Assembly: GCA_025738555.1 (NCBI GenBank) | Contig: JAOVFP010000004.1 | Location: 2,480,001 to 2,544,000 of the forward strand | Source of the DNA: Cyathus striatus | Taxonomy: Eukaryota; Basidiomycota; Agaricomycetes; Agaricales; Nidulariaceae | Reading direction: 5' to 3' | DNA length: 64,000 bases | Part shown: positions 13,501 through 24,999 of the stretch, piece by piece | How positions within the stretch are numbered: the stretch's first letter is position 1 | Layout of the letters: the number at the start of each line of letters is the position of its first letter | Notes under the pieces: model-generated | Databases searched by the model: none | Seen by the model: only the letters and a program-made list of their open reading frames with translations | What the model was told of the DNA's origin: nothing | Translations under genes and position numbers: made by a program

Positions 13501-15023
13501 TCTCCATTTTATCTATTTCAAGAGTCAGAACTTGTTGCATTAACAGCAAGTATATTTCAAAACCTTATGACATCCGATCTTAAGAGGGTTCCAAATATTA
13601 CACTGTCAAAGGAGTACCCATATCGAGAGCAAATGGGTGAGTATGATCATCAAAAATAATCTAAATGTCAAATAACTAGACCACATACCTATTAGGAAGT
13701 GCTTGTTTTGTCTGTGAAGGGGACCAAAATATCGAAAATGTCAGACAAAATGATAGTATTGAATGTCCTTGTTGCTCACCTACTGTTTTACTCGACCTCA
13801 GTCAAGGACAACGAATACTGGAACATATGGGAGCACATATCCTATATGATCCAGAGGTGATATGCTACAAGGGACCACTATGTGGATTATGTCTTCGCCC
13901 TCCATCCCAATGTCAATACTATTTGGGAAAAGGTAAAGGAGCATGTGGAAACCTATGAATTAATCACGAACTATCAAAAGGTTGTCTTATGAAAACAAAC
14001 TTCTTTTATCATGTAGCTGCCAAGTCAACTTCATCATCACCTTGCTCAAATGTTCCAATAACATGTCCAATTTGTCCCAAAAGTGAACAAGCAATCTGGA
14101 AATATTTTATGAAAAATCATTTCGAAGACAAACACAAATCAGTAATGAGCAGCTACTCACACCTGTGGAAGATCACAGAGTTTGAACACACTGAACTGAA
14201 AAAGATATGGTCAAAACGAGCAAAGGGTGTATGAAAGTCAGTAAAGAGATTTGAAAATAAACTGACAGTAGTCATATCCGATGCTCATTGGGCTCACATC
14301 CCCTCAGTATTAAGGTCCACTTCACAATCTAACTGGTTAGACTGTTACTGAACACACCTTACATTTTGCAGATCCGAAAATATGTTAGTGGAAGGTGATT
14401 CTTCAAATAGTGGATTTCTGGATGTAGACGTGGATATGTATGAAGAGGGTGAAGAAGATGACCCACTTCCTGAATATATACTTGAAGTACCAGACAAAGG
14501 ACCTCGGTCCTCCCTTCCTCCAGCCATAGAACCTGTCGGTGACACGAGCCTGATGGAAATAGAGGGGACAGAACAGTTGTCTGGTACATTCACTGACAGC
14601 GTGAGTCTGTTACTTTTGAACTGATATAAAAATAGTTACCCAATGATATATCAATCAGATTGTTACCACAATGGACAAAGTTTCTATTGATGCACATACA
14701 GATGAATGTCAACAGTCCATGCCCACTGAAAATGACGAAGAAGTTGAGCTGCCTCGAAGAAAGAGAGTTCAACAAGTGTATCAATTTGATAGTTGCTTGT
14801 GTGGTCACAATGTTGATCCTTCAAGCACTGAGAGTGTAGAATGTAAGTACAAAGGCTGTGAAACTCGACTGGTGTGTTATCTTTCTTCTAGTAAAAAAAT
14901 TCTTTACTCATCATGTACTTTCTTACTTTCTTCAGTACCATCGAGAATGCGTCACTGATGGTAATCATATTCCAAGAAACTGGATTTGTGCAGCTTGCAG
15001 TGTTACTGAAAGACGAGGCAGTA

Positions 15024-15957
15024 AGGTAGACGACTTTCATAACCAAACAATGTCATGTGATTAGTGTGACACATCCGAAAAAGGCAATTTTGCGGAAGTT
15101 ATACTAATTAGTTGAATAACTTTACAACTGGACATTGCTTCGCAAATCTGGCTCTAGGAAATTGTTGGTAGTAGTGTATTACACATATATATGTTTTTAT
15201 TTTGTGATAAAACATCGTGCAGAGAAACTAGTAGTAGAATCAGTGTTGTAGCTACAGTGTTGAGCATGGAAATGGTGAATGAAAGTTGTGTTGCATCATC
15301 AATATCCTCAAATATCATTCAGTAATGCCGCAGAGAAAGAGATCAATTCGAACAGCACTTGGGAATCTTACAAAAATGGCAGCTGGACAATGCTGGGGAT
15401 ATGCAAAAAGGGTGTACCAGCTGAATCCTGAATCATCTTGTGAAGATGTACTTGAGAAGAATGCATTGGCTGCATTGGAGTCCATACCTTTGCAGACAAT
15501 GTGACGATTTGCAAACAAATCTCTTCAGTTTATGGATGCATATGAAAGGGGGTTAAATGGAAGACAGGCAGCATGGGCTGCACAGGTATACTGCAGACAT
15601 CATGTCCTTCCAGATGAACTTATGGAAGAGCTTGAGAAGGCAAATGCCGTCTGGTTGTCTCACATGAAGATTGATCATCACAGTTCTCAGCAATAACCTT
15701 AAACTGAGTGATTGATCACTGATTTGGAACAAAAACAAGAAAATAGAACTTCTCGCTAAGCAGGCACCCAAAAATTATGAAACTTCATGGATGTGTTCTA
15801 TTCATTTGTATATACCATTTCCTCAAGCTATTATTTTCATAATGTATCATATAACTGCTCTAATACCTTATTCAAAGAAAAATTTCCATTTTTAGATGTG
15901 TCGTCACAGCAAAGTAACACACACGTGACATTGTTTGGTTATGAAAGTCGTCTACCT
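15024..15957. mobile_element. 934-bp Tc1/mariner-type deletion derivative with TIRs
   Basis: The ends are inverted copies of AGGTAGACGACTTTCATAAC continuing through CAATGTCA. The first 32 bases are identical, then there is C versus T, then GTG. TA lies directly outside both ends (15022-15023 and 15958-15959), the target duplication of the Tc1/mariner superfamily. The interior keeps only a C-terminal transposase fragment (15350-15700), so it cannot move itself. It sits inside the last codons of the PHD-finger gene. The element at 41712-44049 has closely related ends, and the 21796-24997 element shares the terminal AGGTAG. Confidence 0.9.
15353..15695 (+). pseudogene. C-terminal fragment of a DDE transposase
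   Basis: Located inside the 934-bp element. The stretch RFANKSLQFMDAYERGLNG followed by QAAWA and HHVLPDELMEELE matches the C-terminal tail of the mariner-like transposase encoded at 21923-24545 (YANCSARFIDAYKNGLNG, EAAW, YHGHRTLPPEM). The catalytic DDE part is absent. A TGA at 15502-15504 stands where the family has Arg (TM-stop-RFANKS), again explained by CGA to TGA. Confidence 0.8.
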
Positions 15958-15976
15958 TAAAAGAATGCGGAATTAA

Positions 15977-18124
15977 GTTGAAACTTGGCATGACGTTGCA
16001 AGTATTACAATACCTTCCTAATATAGAAATTTTGATCATTACGTAATGAGGGGGGAGGGGGGTCTGCTAGCAGGTCGATTTAGAAAAGTTCCTAGTTCCT
16101 TTTTTTGAATCCCGGTGCCCCCTTGCACCTGGTGAGCTTCCTCTGTGGTAATAGGCTAGTTGAGTAATAGGCCACAATCTGACAAAAAAATGAGATATCA
16201 GAGAGGTTCATTTTAACTGTAAGGTAGGTGCTGGACTTACGATCAGTGTTGTACTCATTGGGTAACTCACATTCAGGCTGGGGATAGAGGAAAGTTAGGA
16301 AGTATAAATAAATTAAAATTAAGAAGGTTTGTTACTTACCTCGAACAATCTATATTGTACTTTGATTCTGGGAGCACAGGATCTACCAATGATGAGTCCT
16401 ATTTGCGATTTGATTTAGAGACCTCCTCAATAAGCCACTTGATATTGTCGATTACATTGGGTTATTGAGACTTGAAGCTTGAAGGGTTCAATTGTGGGAG
16501 GACCTCTTGAGAGACTAAGAGTAAGACATGTAAAGTTGATCATGTACTGTACTAATTGGGATACTTCGGCACCCTTGCATGTGCGTGACAGCCCCAACCG
16601 ACGAACCATTTCGGCAGGTCAGAATTACAGTGTGACAAATTGAAATTTTCGGTATTTTCATCCCTACATATATAGAATTTAAGGTATTTTACTGTATAAC
16701 ATGTTATGGCATAGCGGAAAATTGAGCAAATGCATCGTAAAAGACTAAAAATGTATGAAAAAGTAGTGAAATTGACAGTTTGAAACCTGCTCGAAGAAAA
16801 TTTTTATTCGTGACTTCTCAGACCTTTCGTCAGTTGCAAATATGACGCGTGACAAGTACCAAATTTCGGCAAATCAGGTAGCTCTGTGACGCGTGACTGC
16901 CAAACTATTTCAATTAGTACAGTACTCTCGTATCCAGCAAACCCTGCATCGGAGCTAAAAAAGAAATCATCTTCGGCAATTTTTACTACTGCACAGAGAC
17001 AAGCGATTTCAGGATCTGTAGTAGTAAGGTTGGCAGTGGAGGAGGAGGTGATGTTGGAAATATTGGTTGATCATACAATCTTGTCGCGCATCTCGAACTG
17101 ATGCGATGTAACGTTGAAGAGAGTGTCACCGAGATAGTTGTCGGAATACAAGAGTCGTTCCTGAACAGTTCGGAGGTGTTGAGTGATATCAAGTTGGCTT
17201 ACAGGAAGATTGGAAGTCATGATGAAGAAAATTTGGTTATAGGGGACAAAGCCAGACTATGTTATTTAAGTCCTAGATATGGTGAAGCGGATGAAGAACC
17301 GATGATGAAATTGACATCACATGCAGGTCGAAGAGTGAAACCATTGCCAATTATGACCTGGAGAGATACCTTGTCAAGCAAGGTGATCTTATCATTTCCA
17401 ACAGATTACACAATGACAAAACTAAGCAAAGGGCGTGAGGGGAAGAGGCGGGATGGGTGGTTGGCCAGGATCTCCAGCCTCGTCAACGGTCTCCCCGCAA
17501 ATACAAGGCTAATAAGGGTTGCGTTGCGTTTGAGCATGCTCAAACGGACTCGGAGCAGTCGAGTCGCTGGGCGGGTGGGAACTGCTCCGTGATTTGCCTT
17601 GATTCACGCAGAGATCATCGATATCCTGTGTATTACATTACATTTGATTTATATATAAAAACCATGCAGTCCAACATTATTAATGACAACTGAACAAAAC
17701 ACCATAAAGCAACACTAATGAACACGACAATGCAACGTTAAACTAAGCTATAGACCTCGAATCTTGGTCCTTCGAGAATACTGAACAGTTCATCAAGAGC
17801 TGGGGATCAGGGAGGGAGCGAGGGAATAAGGAACAAATATAACTAGAATGCAGGGACCAAAGTTGAGGATGTTGAGACGAGCGTTCACGCGAACGGTGCT
17901 GGTAAGTGATGAGATGAGAGAAGCGACGCGGACGAAAAAAGGCTTGAGCCACGACCTTGCTCAGCTGGACGCCGGATGCCGGATATGTTCATAGCCGGCA
18001 CCCTTGCTCAAAGACGACGAGCAGAGGGGCTGGAGACAGGGAGCGAGAGGGGCTGCGGGATGATGCAATGCGTGGGAGGTGAAGGCACCGGCCTTATCTC
18101 GCCATCGATCTCCCTCAGAAACAT
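15977..18124. other. Intergenic interval with one unsupported frame
   Basis: A G-rich run at about 16049-16062 and a repeated GACGCGTGAC (about 16843 and 16888) are visible. The frame 17101-17592 (+, 163 codons) has no domain I recognise, no clear splice context and a basic, low-information C-terminus; I do not call it a gene. TAAGGTAGGTGCTGG at about 16223 resembles the AGGTAG transposon ends but no inverted partner was found. Confidence 0.45.
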
Positions 18125-18163
18125 TCCTCAGAGTCATCTATAACAATGCTTTATGCATCCTAT

Positions 18164-18320
18164 CACTGAGGGAACTTGCTTCTATTTCCTTTGATGATAT
18201 TGAGAAGATACGACGAAATCAAAATACTCCCAACTTATCTTCTCAATATTATTGATTTTAAAATATTTTCATCGTATCTTCTTTTTATCTTCACGCTTTT
18301 AGAAGCAATTTCCCGGGGTG
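18164..18320. mobile_element. 157-bp MITE, possibly CACTA-type
   Basis: Copy B gives the empty site: GCATCCTAT joins directly to GAGAGAA at about 26411. In copy A a 157-bp block starting CACTGAGGGAACTTGCTTCT and ending GAAGCAATTTCCCGGGGTG lies between two TAT triplets (18161-18163, 18321-18323). The ends are inverted copies of each other over 21 bp with about four mismatches. A 3-bp target duplication and a CACT start fit the CACTA superfamily; a PIF/Harbinger-like origin is the alternative. There is no coding capacity. Confidence 0.75.
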
Positions 18321-20048
18321 TATGAGAGAATGACCCCACGCTGGATTAGCAGGTGTCGGATCGACCCATGCGCAGCCCTACGGGTAATCAGCCGATAATG
18401 GCAGCATCAGCTGCTCCCATCAATTTAATTATCGTCGAGCCTCTCGGATCAGCCACTGCTTCCGTCTCAACTCCTGACCGTTGGGATAATCGTTGCTTTC
18501 TGTTCTTTCTTCCTTTCCCCACCTCCCGCACTCTCATCCCTCGTTTTGCTGTCTTGCCGTCACTGTCTCTGTTCAAGCTCACTAAGTCTTGTGTTCTGCT
18601 GAATCAGGGTCAAGATCTTGGTAAGTCTGCATTCCGTCTGTCTCTACACTTTGTATCTCGTGCTGACTTTGGCAATAGTCACAGTATCTGTTCTGGGTTT
18701 CTAGTACTAGTGCACAGGATGCAATGTCGTTTTAGAAAGGTAATGTGTTATTTTTTATTATTATTTTAAAGGGTGTAAAACCAATACTGGGGTGGAGTTG
18801 TGTTTTAATGGGTGTATTTGGTTTAATCCCTTAGTTATTTATAGGAGGCGGCGCGGGAACTCAGCCCCCCGCGCTGTTTCCTTACTCAACGCGCTCGGTA
18901 CTGGGGGTGTATCAGGTTGGAAGTGAAGGAGGTGGGGAATGTGGGTTGTGAGGAGTTAAGTGGGACTTTATTTTTTGCATCTCCTTTTAATGGTCTTGTG
19001 ATTCCCTCGGAATTCGCCATCCATGCTTCTCGCTATAATATGCATTCTCAAACTTCGCCTTCACATTCCCCACTTTTCTCAGCCCTCACTGCCTTCACCT
19101 ATGGATATGCTCATGCTCGCTTACGCTCGCACACGCCACATGTCATTCAAACAAGTCCTCAGGGGATTCCTGCAAAAGAATAACTGTCGCTTCCTCCCTG
19201 AAGTGATACCTAAAATGGGACCAGATTCCGCGCAAACTTACGGGCGTGGGTAGCAATTTCCGAGATGCATCTGGGATGTTTGGTGTTATGAAACTTCGTA
19301 ATTTTAAATAAAATTGAGCATTGAATATTGAACGTTTGAACATTCATAAACACTAATCACTGACACCGAGATCTAACCTCTGAACTCTGACCGGGACCTT
19401 TAAGATTCTTAGAGCTCGGTAGCGGACTTACTTATTTGATCTGTTACGTATGGATTACATTACCAATTTGAGCCAAAGGCTGTGAGCTTATGACACGAAA
19501 CGACAAGGGGGATGGCATGCCGTTTAGGAACACCGTATATCAGTGGCTATACCAAATTCGAACCAGTACAGACGCTGATACAACACTTGTTGTGTGCACA
19601 CCTGAAAGACCCACTGGCGCGCATAACCCAAATTTATATCGTTGAAGCTCTTGAAGATAATTTTCATCTCACGCCCTATCAGCTCATCAAGCCTGACTAG
19701 ATTATTACTTAATGCTAGTGATCAGTGATTAAGTACTACTTCTCTTTCGCTGATATTCAATAAAAATCGTGAGATCGCATAGATAGTGGTATGCATTCAT
19801 TCAACAGTAGTGTTACTCACAATGCCTTCCTAGTATCTCACAATATGAATTGTATCAATCTGGTTGAAGTACTTATTTCGGGCCTAATGCTCAAATGTCT
19901 TTGCAAAGTGCCGGGGTTAGAACGGATAATTATATTTGATTGATACAAACTGTAGCCGTGCTCTTGATCATCTATCAAACCAACATAGTATACATACTTA
20001 AGGGGCCCCACTGTCTCAAGCATCCCAACGCAATATCATTCAGGCATA

Positions 20049-21640
20049 ATGGGCTCTTTAGCACAGGAAATTTCATTTATTCCTTCTGCTCTGGCTAATG
20101 CATATAACCGCCGGGTCGCACAAGGTATGGGCTAATATATTTATGTCTGAACCAGCTGATCCGTTTTGCTTGACTTTCCAGTGGCAATATCATCTGCAAT
20201 TGTACGTCTACACTGATTTCCTATGAACATGCAGTTAAATGACCTATGTATATGCATAATAACATCAAGATTTATGATTTCTGTATAACCCTCGACCATG
20301 AAATTAAGTACATTTGGAATTCACCCTGGAGTATCGTAAAAGTGTTATATCTCATAACACGGTATCTGCAATTCGTCGAAATTGCATTAACTGACTCCAG
20401 TAAGTGTGATGTGTTAATCTAGACGAGGTGTATCTAAATCAGATCCTAGTCCAACTATATTTCAATGCATCAGAAGACACATGTATAAAACTTGACCGGG
20501 CCGCACCGTGTACGTTATCCATTCCTCATACTTCAGTTGTGCATTGCTGACATTGATATCATTAGGGATTTACGTGGCGGGGTTATCCGCAGGACAAGGT
20601 AATCACGGTTATATAATTTACAAATAACATTTGGTAAACACAGGTGACTACTAGTGATATTATCCATTCGGGCTTGGGCTTTTTGTCGTAGACAAAAATA
20701 TGTATTGATTATACTGTCAGCTGCATGGGTTGCAAATGCAAGTGCAGCATTTGGCCTCGCAGGATATCAGTCGTTCACTTATAAATGTAAGTAGTACTAT
20801 GGCACTGAGTCCCAGCTGATTCTGATCTTGATTGTTCTAAATATTTCTTATAGTTGAAATTCAGGACATAGTTAAGGAAATAAATCAAGGAGGACTCGGA
20901 TGCATATTTACTGGTGGGGATACAATGCTGCTTTACGCAAACTTGGGTCTTTTGTTGTTGTATGATGCAGGTATGAATGCGCGCCTCTCGGATTTGTGTT
21001 TCCCATCACTAATCTCACTCATAGTGATTACAATGTTCATGGTTGCACCGTCATATCGTTCATGTCAGTGTGTTTTGTAATTTTTTTAGGAGATAAATCA
21101 TCTTACAATAATACCAGTCCTTGGTAATGGAGTGGCCTCGAGAATCATGTATACAATGCTTGTGGATGGTATGTCACTTAAACTGTATGTATTGGACTTG
21201 TGGACTAAGCTACGCAGGTGTTGCATATTACATTTATATTTTCAGCAAGTATTCACAGACTTTGTTGGTGTTAAGCATCTCATATGCTTTTAGTTCTAAC
21301 ATTAGCTAATCTTGTGGTTCTACCAGTACTGAGTGCAAGTTATTTTTACTGCATTATCTGACTTGTCAATCGGCTTACAGAATTATTGCAGCTAGAATAC
21401 TTTGGCATTATTATGCCGTACGTAGTTTTCCTCAGCTGCAAGCAGTGGTTAAACCTATGATACTGAAAATATTAATATTTCAGATTAGTATTGGCCATTC
21501 ATTCCGTTCTTACCTGTAGGGTAGTGCTACATGCAAGAGATGAAGCATATAAAGACGACATTACTCCCACTAATTGCTCTATACTGCACCAATCGATTCA
21601 ATTCAGCAGTCATAGTCACGCGTGACTATGACGCTCCATC
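20049..21640 (+). CDS. DUF6533 membrane protein, copy A
   Basis: Following splice signals gives one multi-exon frame from the ATG at 20049 (MGSLAQEISFIPSALANAYN). The DUF6533 signature is IYDFCITLDHEIKYIWNSPW followed by SIVKVLYLITRYLQF. Further hydrophobic segments follow: a spliced junction reads PWIYVAGLSAGQVILSIRAW, then KYVLIILSAAWVAN, LLYANLGLLLLYDAG, and the C-terminal tail RLVLAIHSVLTCRVVLHARD. About eight short introns are implied (for example donor GTACGT at about 20510 and acceptor TTAG at 20565). I saw no stop inside the exons. The family is basidiomycete-expanded, integral to membrane and of unknown function. The upstream 62-codon frame at 19512-19700 is conserved in copy B but is not part of this protein. 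Exact exon ends are uncertain. Confidence 0.75.
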
Positions 21641-21795
21641 TATTAATAAAACCTGCACCATATTTCGGTTCGCCGTAAACTCAGAATTGGCTCATTTCTC
21701 AATATTTTATACACAAATATATTCTCCGCTTTTATAATATATGCTTATATGTCGATCTACTGTAAATAGGTCTGTGAAATTGACCGTTTCGACTA
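21641..21795. other. Short gap between copy A and the mariner-type element
   Basis: No gene. It contains an AT-rich stretch and the TA target site (21794-21795) of the element that follows. Confidence 0.6.
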
Positions 21796-24700
21796 AGGTA
21801 GGGCTTGCTGAAATCCAGCACCCTTATGTAAGCCATTATATAAGTGCCAAGCCTGGCCAAATGTCAGGTCAAGGGAAAAAAAAATTGTATGTTGCTAGAA
21901 ATTGGTCGTAGATACTTTGTATTTATATATTAGACTCTACAAATTCTTTCTGTACTATTGCTAACATCTCTGGAGGTAATGTTCTATGTCCATGGTATCA
22001 CCTATTAATCCAAGCTGCCTCAGCACCATTAAGTCCATTTTTATATGCATCAATGAATCTAGCAGAGCAATTTGCATAGCTATTAAGTACATACAATTAT
22101 TAGTTGTTATATACTTGTTGATTAGTAAAGAAATAGGACAAACCAGACTATTTGGACATGTGGTATATCATCCAGACATTTTAATACATTTCTTATCATG
22201 TCATCTTGTCGTGAGGTTAATGGAGTGTTGCGGTAAAGAAGCTTAGCAGCACCCCAATACTGCTCAATGAAATTTAATTCACAATGATACTTAGGATAGA
22301 AATCACAGATGTGACCACAAGAGGTAACAAGCTCCTCCAACTGAGACTTTTGATTGGTGAAATCAGGTTGCGTGAAAAGAAGTCACTGACAGCAGCAGTC
22401 TGTTTGGTTCATTTCGCAGTGAAAACCATTGCATTGAGCACACAGACCAGCTTCAGGCCATAATCCTCGCTCACGAATGATCTGCTTCATACCCTTGAAC
22501 CATCCTGGCATGGTAGGGTGATCTTCGTCATAATTAAGTGATTGTATTTGACCATTGGCTAGTGTAGTGTTGTGCATACATGGACCATCTTTGTGATGAG
22601 TCCAATTTTGGTTTGGTCCTTTCGGCATTTTTCTGGCAGAAAGGGCATCTGGTGCATGCTTCTGGTGGCTTGGAGCATTATCAAATAAGAATAGACCTGT
22701 TGCCATTCCATTTTTTTTGCCTCAAAAACATCAATAGCATGATCTGTCTGTTTCAACAAATCATCTCCTGTAAAGTATCCATCTCTTTCTTTACCAGCCT
22801 TGAAAACAATATGTGGGTCCATTAACTTGCCTGTTTCACTAAATAAAATAGCATTAGTGTATAAATAGATAGAATAAGTAAACCAAAATACTGGAACTTA
22901 CAGATCCATGTGAATGAGTCTGCCCCATTCCACTGTCAAAAACTCTGATATCATTACTGACACCCCCTCCCCTTTCCTCTGTGGTGTCGGCTTGTCACTT
23001 TCATGGCTCCAACACATTTTTCTGCGGTTGTTTTCATAGAAGGTAGACTCATCATGTGTGACAAGAATTATTCGAAAGCATTGGCCATAGGGAACAGGGA
23101 AGCCATCTGGTATGTGAACAAGGTTTCCATCCATATCATACAAAAGCATTCGTTTCAGATACTCCATCCAACGTTCAATAAACTTTTCCTGATATTCAAT
23201 GTTATCCTCATGCTCATGCCCATCAATATACATTCCATTGCACTTTTTGCCATAGCACCAGCCATACATCTCAAGCCACCGTTTTGCTGAGCTTAAACTG
23301 ATAGTCTTACATTTCATTCGCATATCCTCAATCTTTGCTTGTATTTCACCTAATGTTTCTACAAAGTCAATGATGTCCTGTGCACATATGTATCCACATT
23401 TTGATTTCTCTTGTAAATGAAGTTGAATTAGATGTGAAAAATCTTCGTCTTGAAGAATAGTTGAATGTAGCCCACCATATTGGTGACATGGAAGTGTCTC
23501 TAGATCACTATCAAGATATTGGTGCATCCAGGTGTGTAAATTTTGTGCATGAGCTTCTCCATGGCCTTGTGCACATGATGTGATCAATGAAGCCTCTCGC
23601 CAGGTATAGTTTAAGTTTGGACTAAGAAACAAGTTCAGCATTCCAACCATACCACTTAAATGTGCACGAAAGAAAACATTGAAAACTTTATCCTTGCTTC
23701 GAACTGTAAGTGCTGCCTGTGCACACCTTAACTTAGGCATATCTTTCCAGTTCTCCAGCTTCTTGTCTGTAGGTGTTGTTTCAGTATTTCCCATTGGCCT
23801 TTTACCTGCCTTCAAGTCTGATAACATCTCTTCAATGGTCTTCCATGGTTCCCCCAAAGGATTATCAGGAGGAATCACCTCAGTCTCAACAGTGGACTGC
23901 CCCACACTATCTTCCATTCCATTGGGAGCAGGAACAGGTGTTTCAGTTGTGTGAAGCTCACTGTGGGATGTCTTGGGCACATATTAGTGAGTATTCAAAA
24001 CCATTGGTCTCAAAACATACCTGATCACCCAACTCAGCATCCTTCACTGATACCTGCTTGTAAATCATCATATCCTCATCACTCCCATCACCTCCCAACA
24101 TTATATTTCACTGTTTAATATCATTCCGAATTTGGGTGAAGAATTTCGCTACTGAGGGGAACCCTTTCTTCTCAAGTTCATGACCTTTCTGAAGCTGGTG
24201 TTGTTTACTGCGGCTCAAATTTCCGAAATAGTGCATAGGCCTCTTGTTCCTGGAATGCCTATCCTTCTCTGCTGCTTCTGCTGTCTGTTGTGCAAGTGAT
24301 AATGTACACATGAAGGCCTCTAGTTTATTGGTTTCCACCAGTTCCTCCTCTGTTTCTGAATCCTCTGAGTCTGATTCAGAGACACTGCTGGGCTCCTCAT
24401 TACCCTCCATGATGCTAGGCTCAGCCTGAGTGGTGCAACTGCTTGTAGAGAAGCTTCTTGATGTGTCCTGGTTGGTTTTCTGACTGGAAGCACCATTTGA
24501 AAGGTTTTCAATGTGAGCCTTATTAGCTTTTGAATGTGCAGGCATGGTTAAGGGGGGGAGATTTGTTGGGTTGGGTTAGTGATTTATTTCAGCATTTTAT
24601 CTGATTTATTCAAGCATTGTCCAAGCAATGTCTCCATTGTTGTTGTCGTTGTGGACCGTTCTCGGTACACTTTAAGAGTCACGTGAAGTGTGATATTGTC

Positions 24701-24997
24701 ACGTTTGTCACAGTATGTGACTGGCCAAATCTTGAAGTCAAAAAATACAATATGCTCTCAAACACATTGAAATGTGTCAAAGATGTGATTTTCACAAAAA
24801 AAATAAAACATGTTTCTACTTGACAAATAACATCTTTATAATAAATTTTTTCTCTGGGAATCATAGATTGCATCTTTCTAAATGCATCCCAGTAGTTACA
24901 TTTGATACAGTAACACTTGTGGAAGAGTTGATGACCTCATTGTCAAGCAACATATTTGCTTACATAATGGGGTGCTGGATTTCGGCAAGCCCTACCT
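21796..24997 (-). mobile_element. Near-complete 3.2-kb Tc1/mariner-type transposon
   Basis: Terminal inverted repeats of 28 bp, AGGTAGGGCTTGC(T/C)GAAAT followed by CCAGCACCC, lie at 21796-21823 and 24970-24997 with a single mismatch (TG versus CG). Both ends are flanked by TA (21794-21795, 24998-24999), the target duplication of the Tc1/mariner superfamily. The whole interior is taken up by one transposase gene on the minus strand with family-like exon structure. The gene is broken, so the element is no longer autonomous. Its size and coding layout make it the reference copy for the two deletion derivatives in this window (15.0 kb and 34.2 kb). Confidence 0.93.
21923..24545 (-). pseudogene. 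DDE transposase (IS630/Tc1/mariner type), decayed
   Basis: Starts MPAHSKANKAHIENLSNG at 24545. An acidic, Ser-rich N-terminal region is followed by the catalytic core. The three acidic residues lie in ILVTHDESTF (about 23055), FLFDNAPSHQKH (about 22680) and CELNFIEQYWGAAK (about 22255). The C-terminal tail ends about 21923 after YHGHRTLPPEM. Introns fall at about 23970-24020, 22825-22900 and 22068-22135. Breaks: TGA at 24108 and 22383, TGA at 21998 (all where CGA/Arg is likely), and a frame change at an A8 run (T8 on the plus strand, 22711-22718), where the catalytic frame resumes one base out. Two Arg positions in the tail read Cys (CGN to TGN). The protein would bind the element's own terminal repeats and cut and join DNA. 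Confidence 0.88.
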
Positions 24998-24999
24998 TA

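Larger units (their letters stand above)
10573..15976 (+). pseudogene. Large PHD-finger protein of an Agaricomycete repeat family, broken
   Basis: A multi-exon gene (introns about 11569-11624, 13635-13695, 14602-14660 and 14874-14938) whose pieces are collinear across 5.4 kb. The central region includes LGTDCLEALFGILRTKVG. It is followed by a region with CEGD, CPCC, ILEHMGAHILYDP and CGLCLRP, a second Cys/His cluster (CPICPKSEQ, then H-x3-H), an acidic stretch, and a C-terminal PHD-like finger (CLCG, CKYKGC, YHRECV, ICAAC). I recognise the layout from unnamed multi-copy basidiomycete proteins; its function is not known to me, and a transposon origin is an inference. In-frame TGA codons at 10996, 11488, 11824, 12757, 13132, 13956 and 14232 break it. 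Each reads through to homologous-looking sequence if taken as mutated CGA. A 934-bp transposon at 15024-15957 splits the final codons; without it the protein would end RRGSKRMRN at 15976. The 5' end is uncertain. Confidence 0.7.
18125..21640 (+). repeat. Duplicated segment, copy A
   Basis: From CATTCCTCAGAGTCATCTAT to TATGACGCTCCATC this segment aligns throughout with 26368-31326 in the same orientation. The two copies are highly similar, differing mainly by transitions, small indels and separate insertions. It contains about 1.9 kb of upstream sequence plus a complete DUF6533 gene. Copy A has a 157-bp insertion at 18164-18320 that copy B lacks. Copy B has a roughly 1.45-kb insertion that copy A lacks. 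Confidence 0.85.

Noticed and set aside
10996..14234. Seven in-frame TGA codons as recoding or selenocysteine readthrough.
   Set aside because: TGA is the normal stop of the intact halogenase at 57778. The same TGA pattern occurs in four unrelated transposon remnants at positions where Arg is expected, so mutation of CGA is the simpler explanation.
16223..16240. A fourth AGGTAG-type transposon end (TAAGGTAGGTGCTGG).
   Set aside because: No inverted partner was found within several kilobases on either side; similar lone matches near 1463, 47422 and 48085 also lack partners.
17101..17592. A 163-codon open frame on the plus strand.
   Set aside because: No recognisable domain; the tail turns into an Arg-rich stretch, and no flanking exon could be joined.
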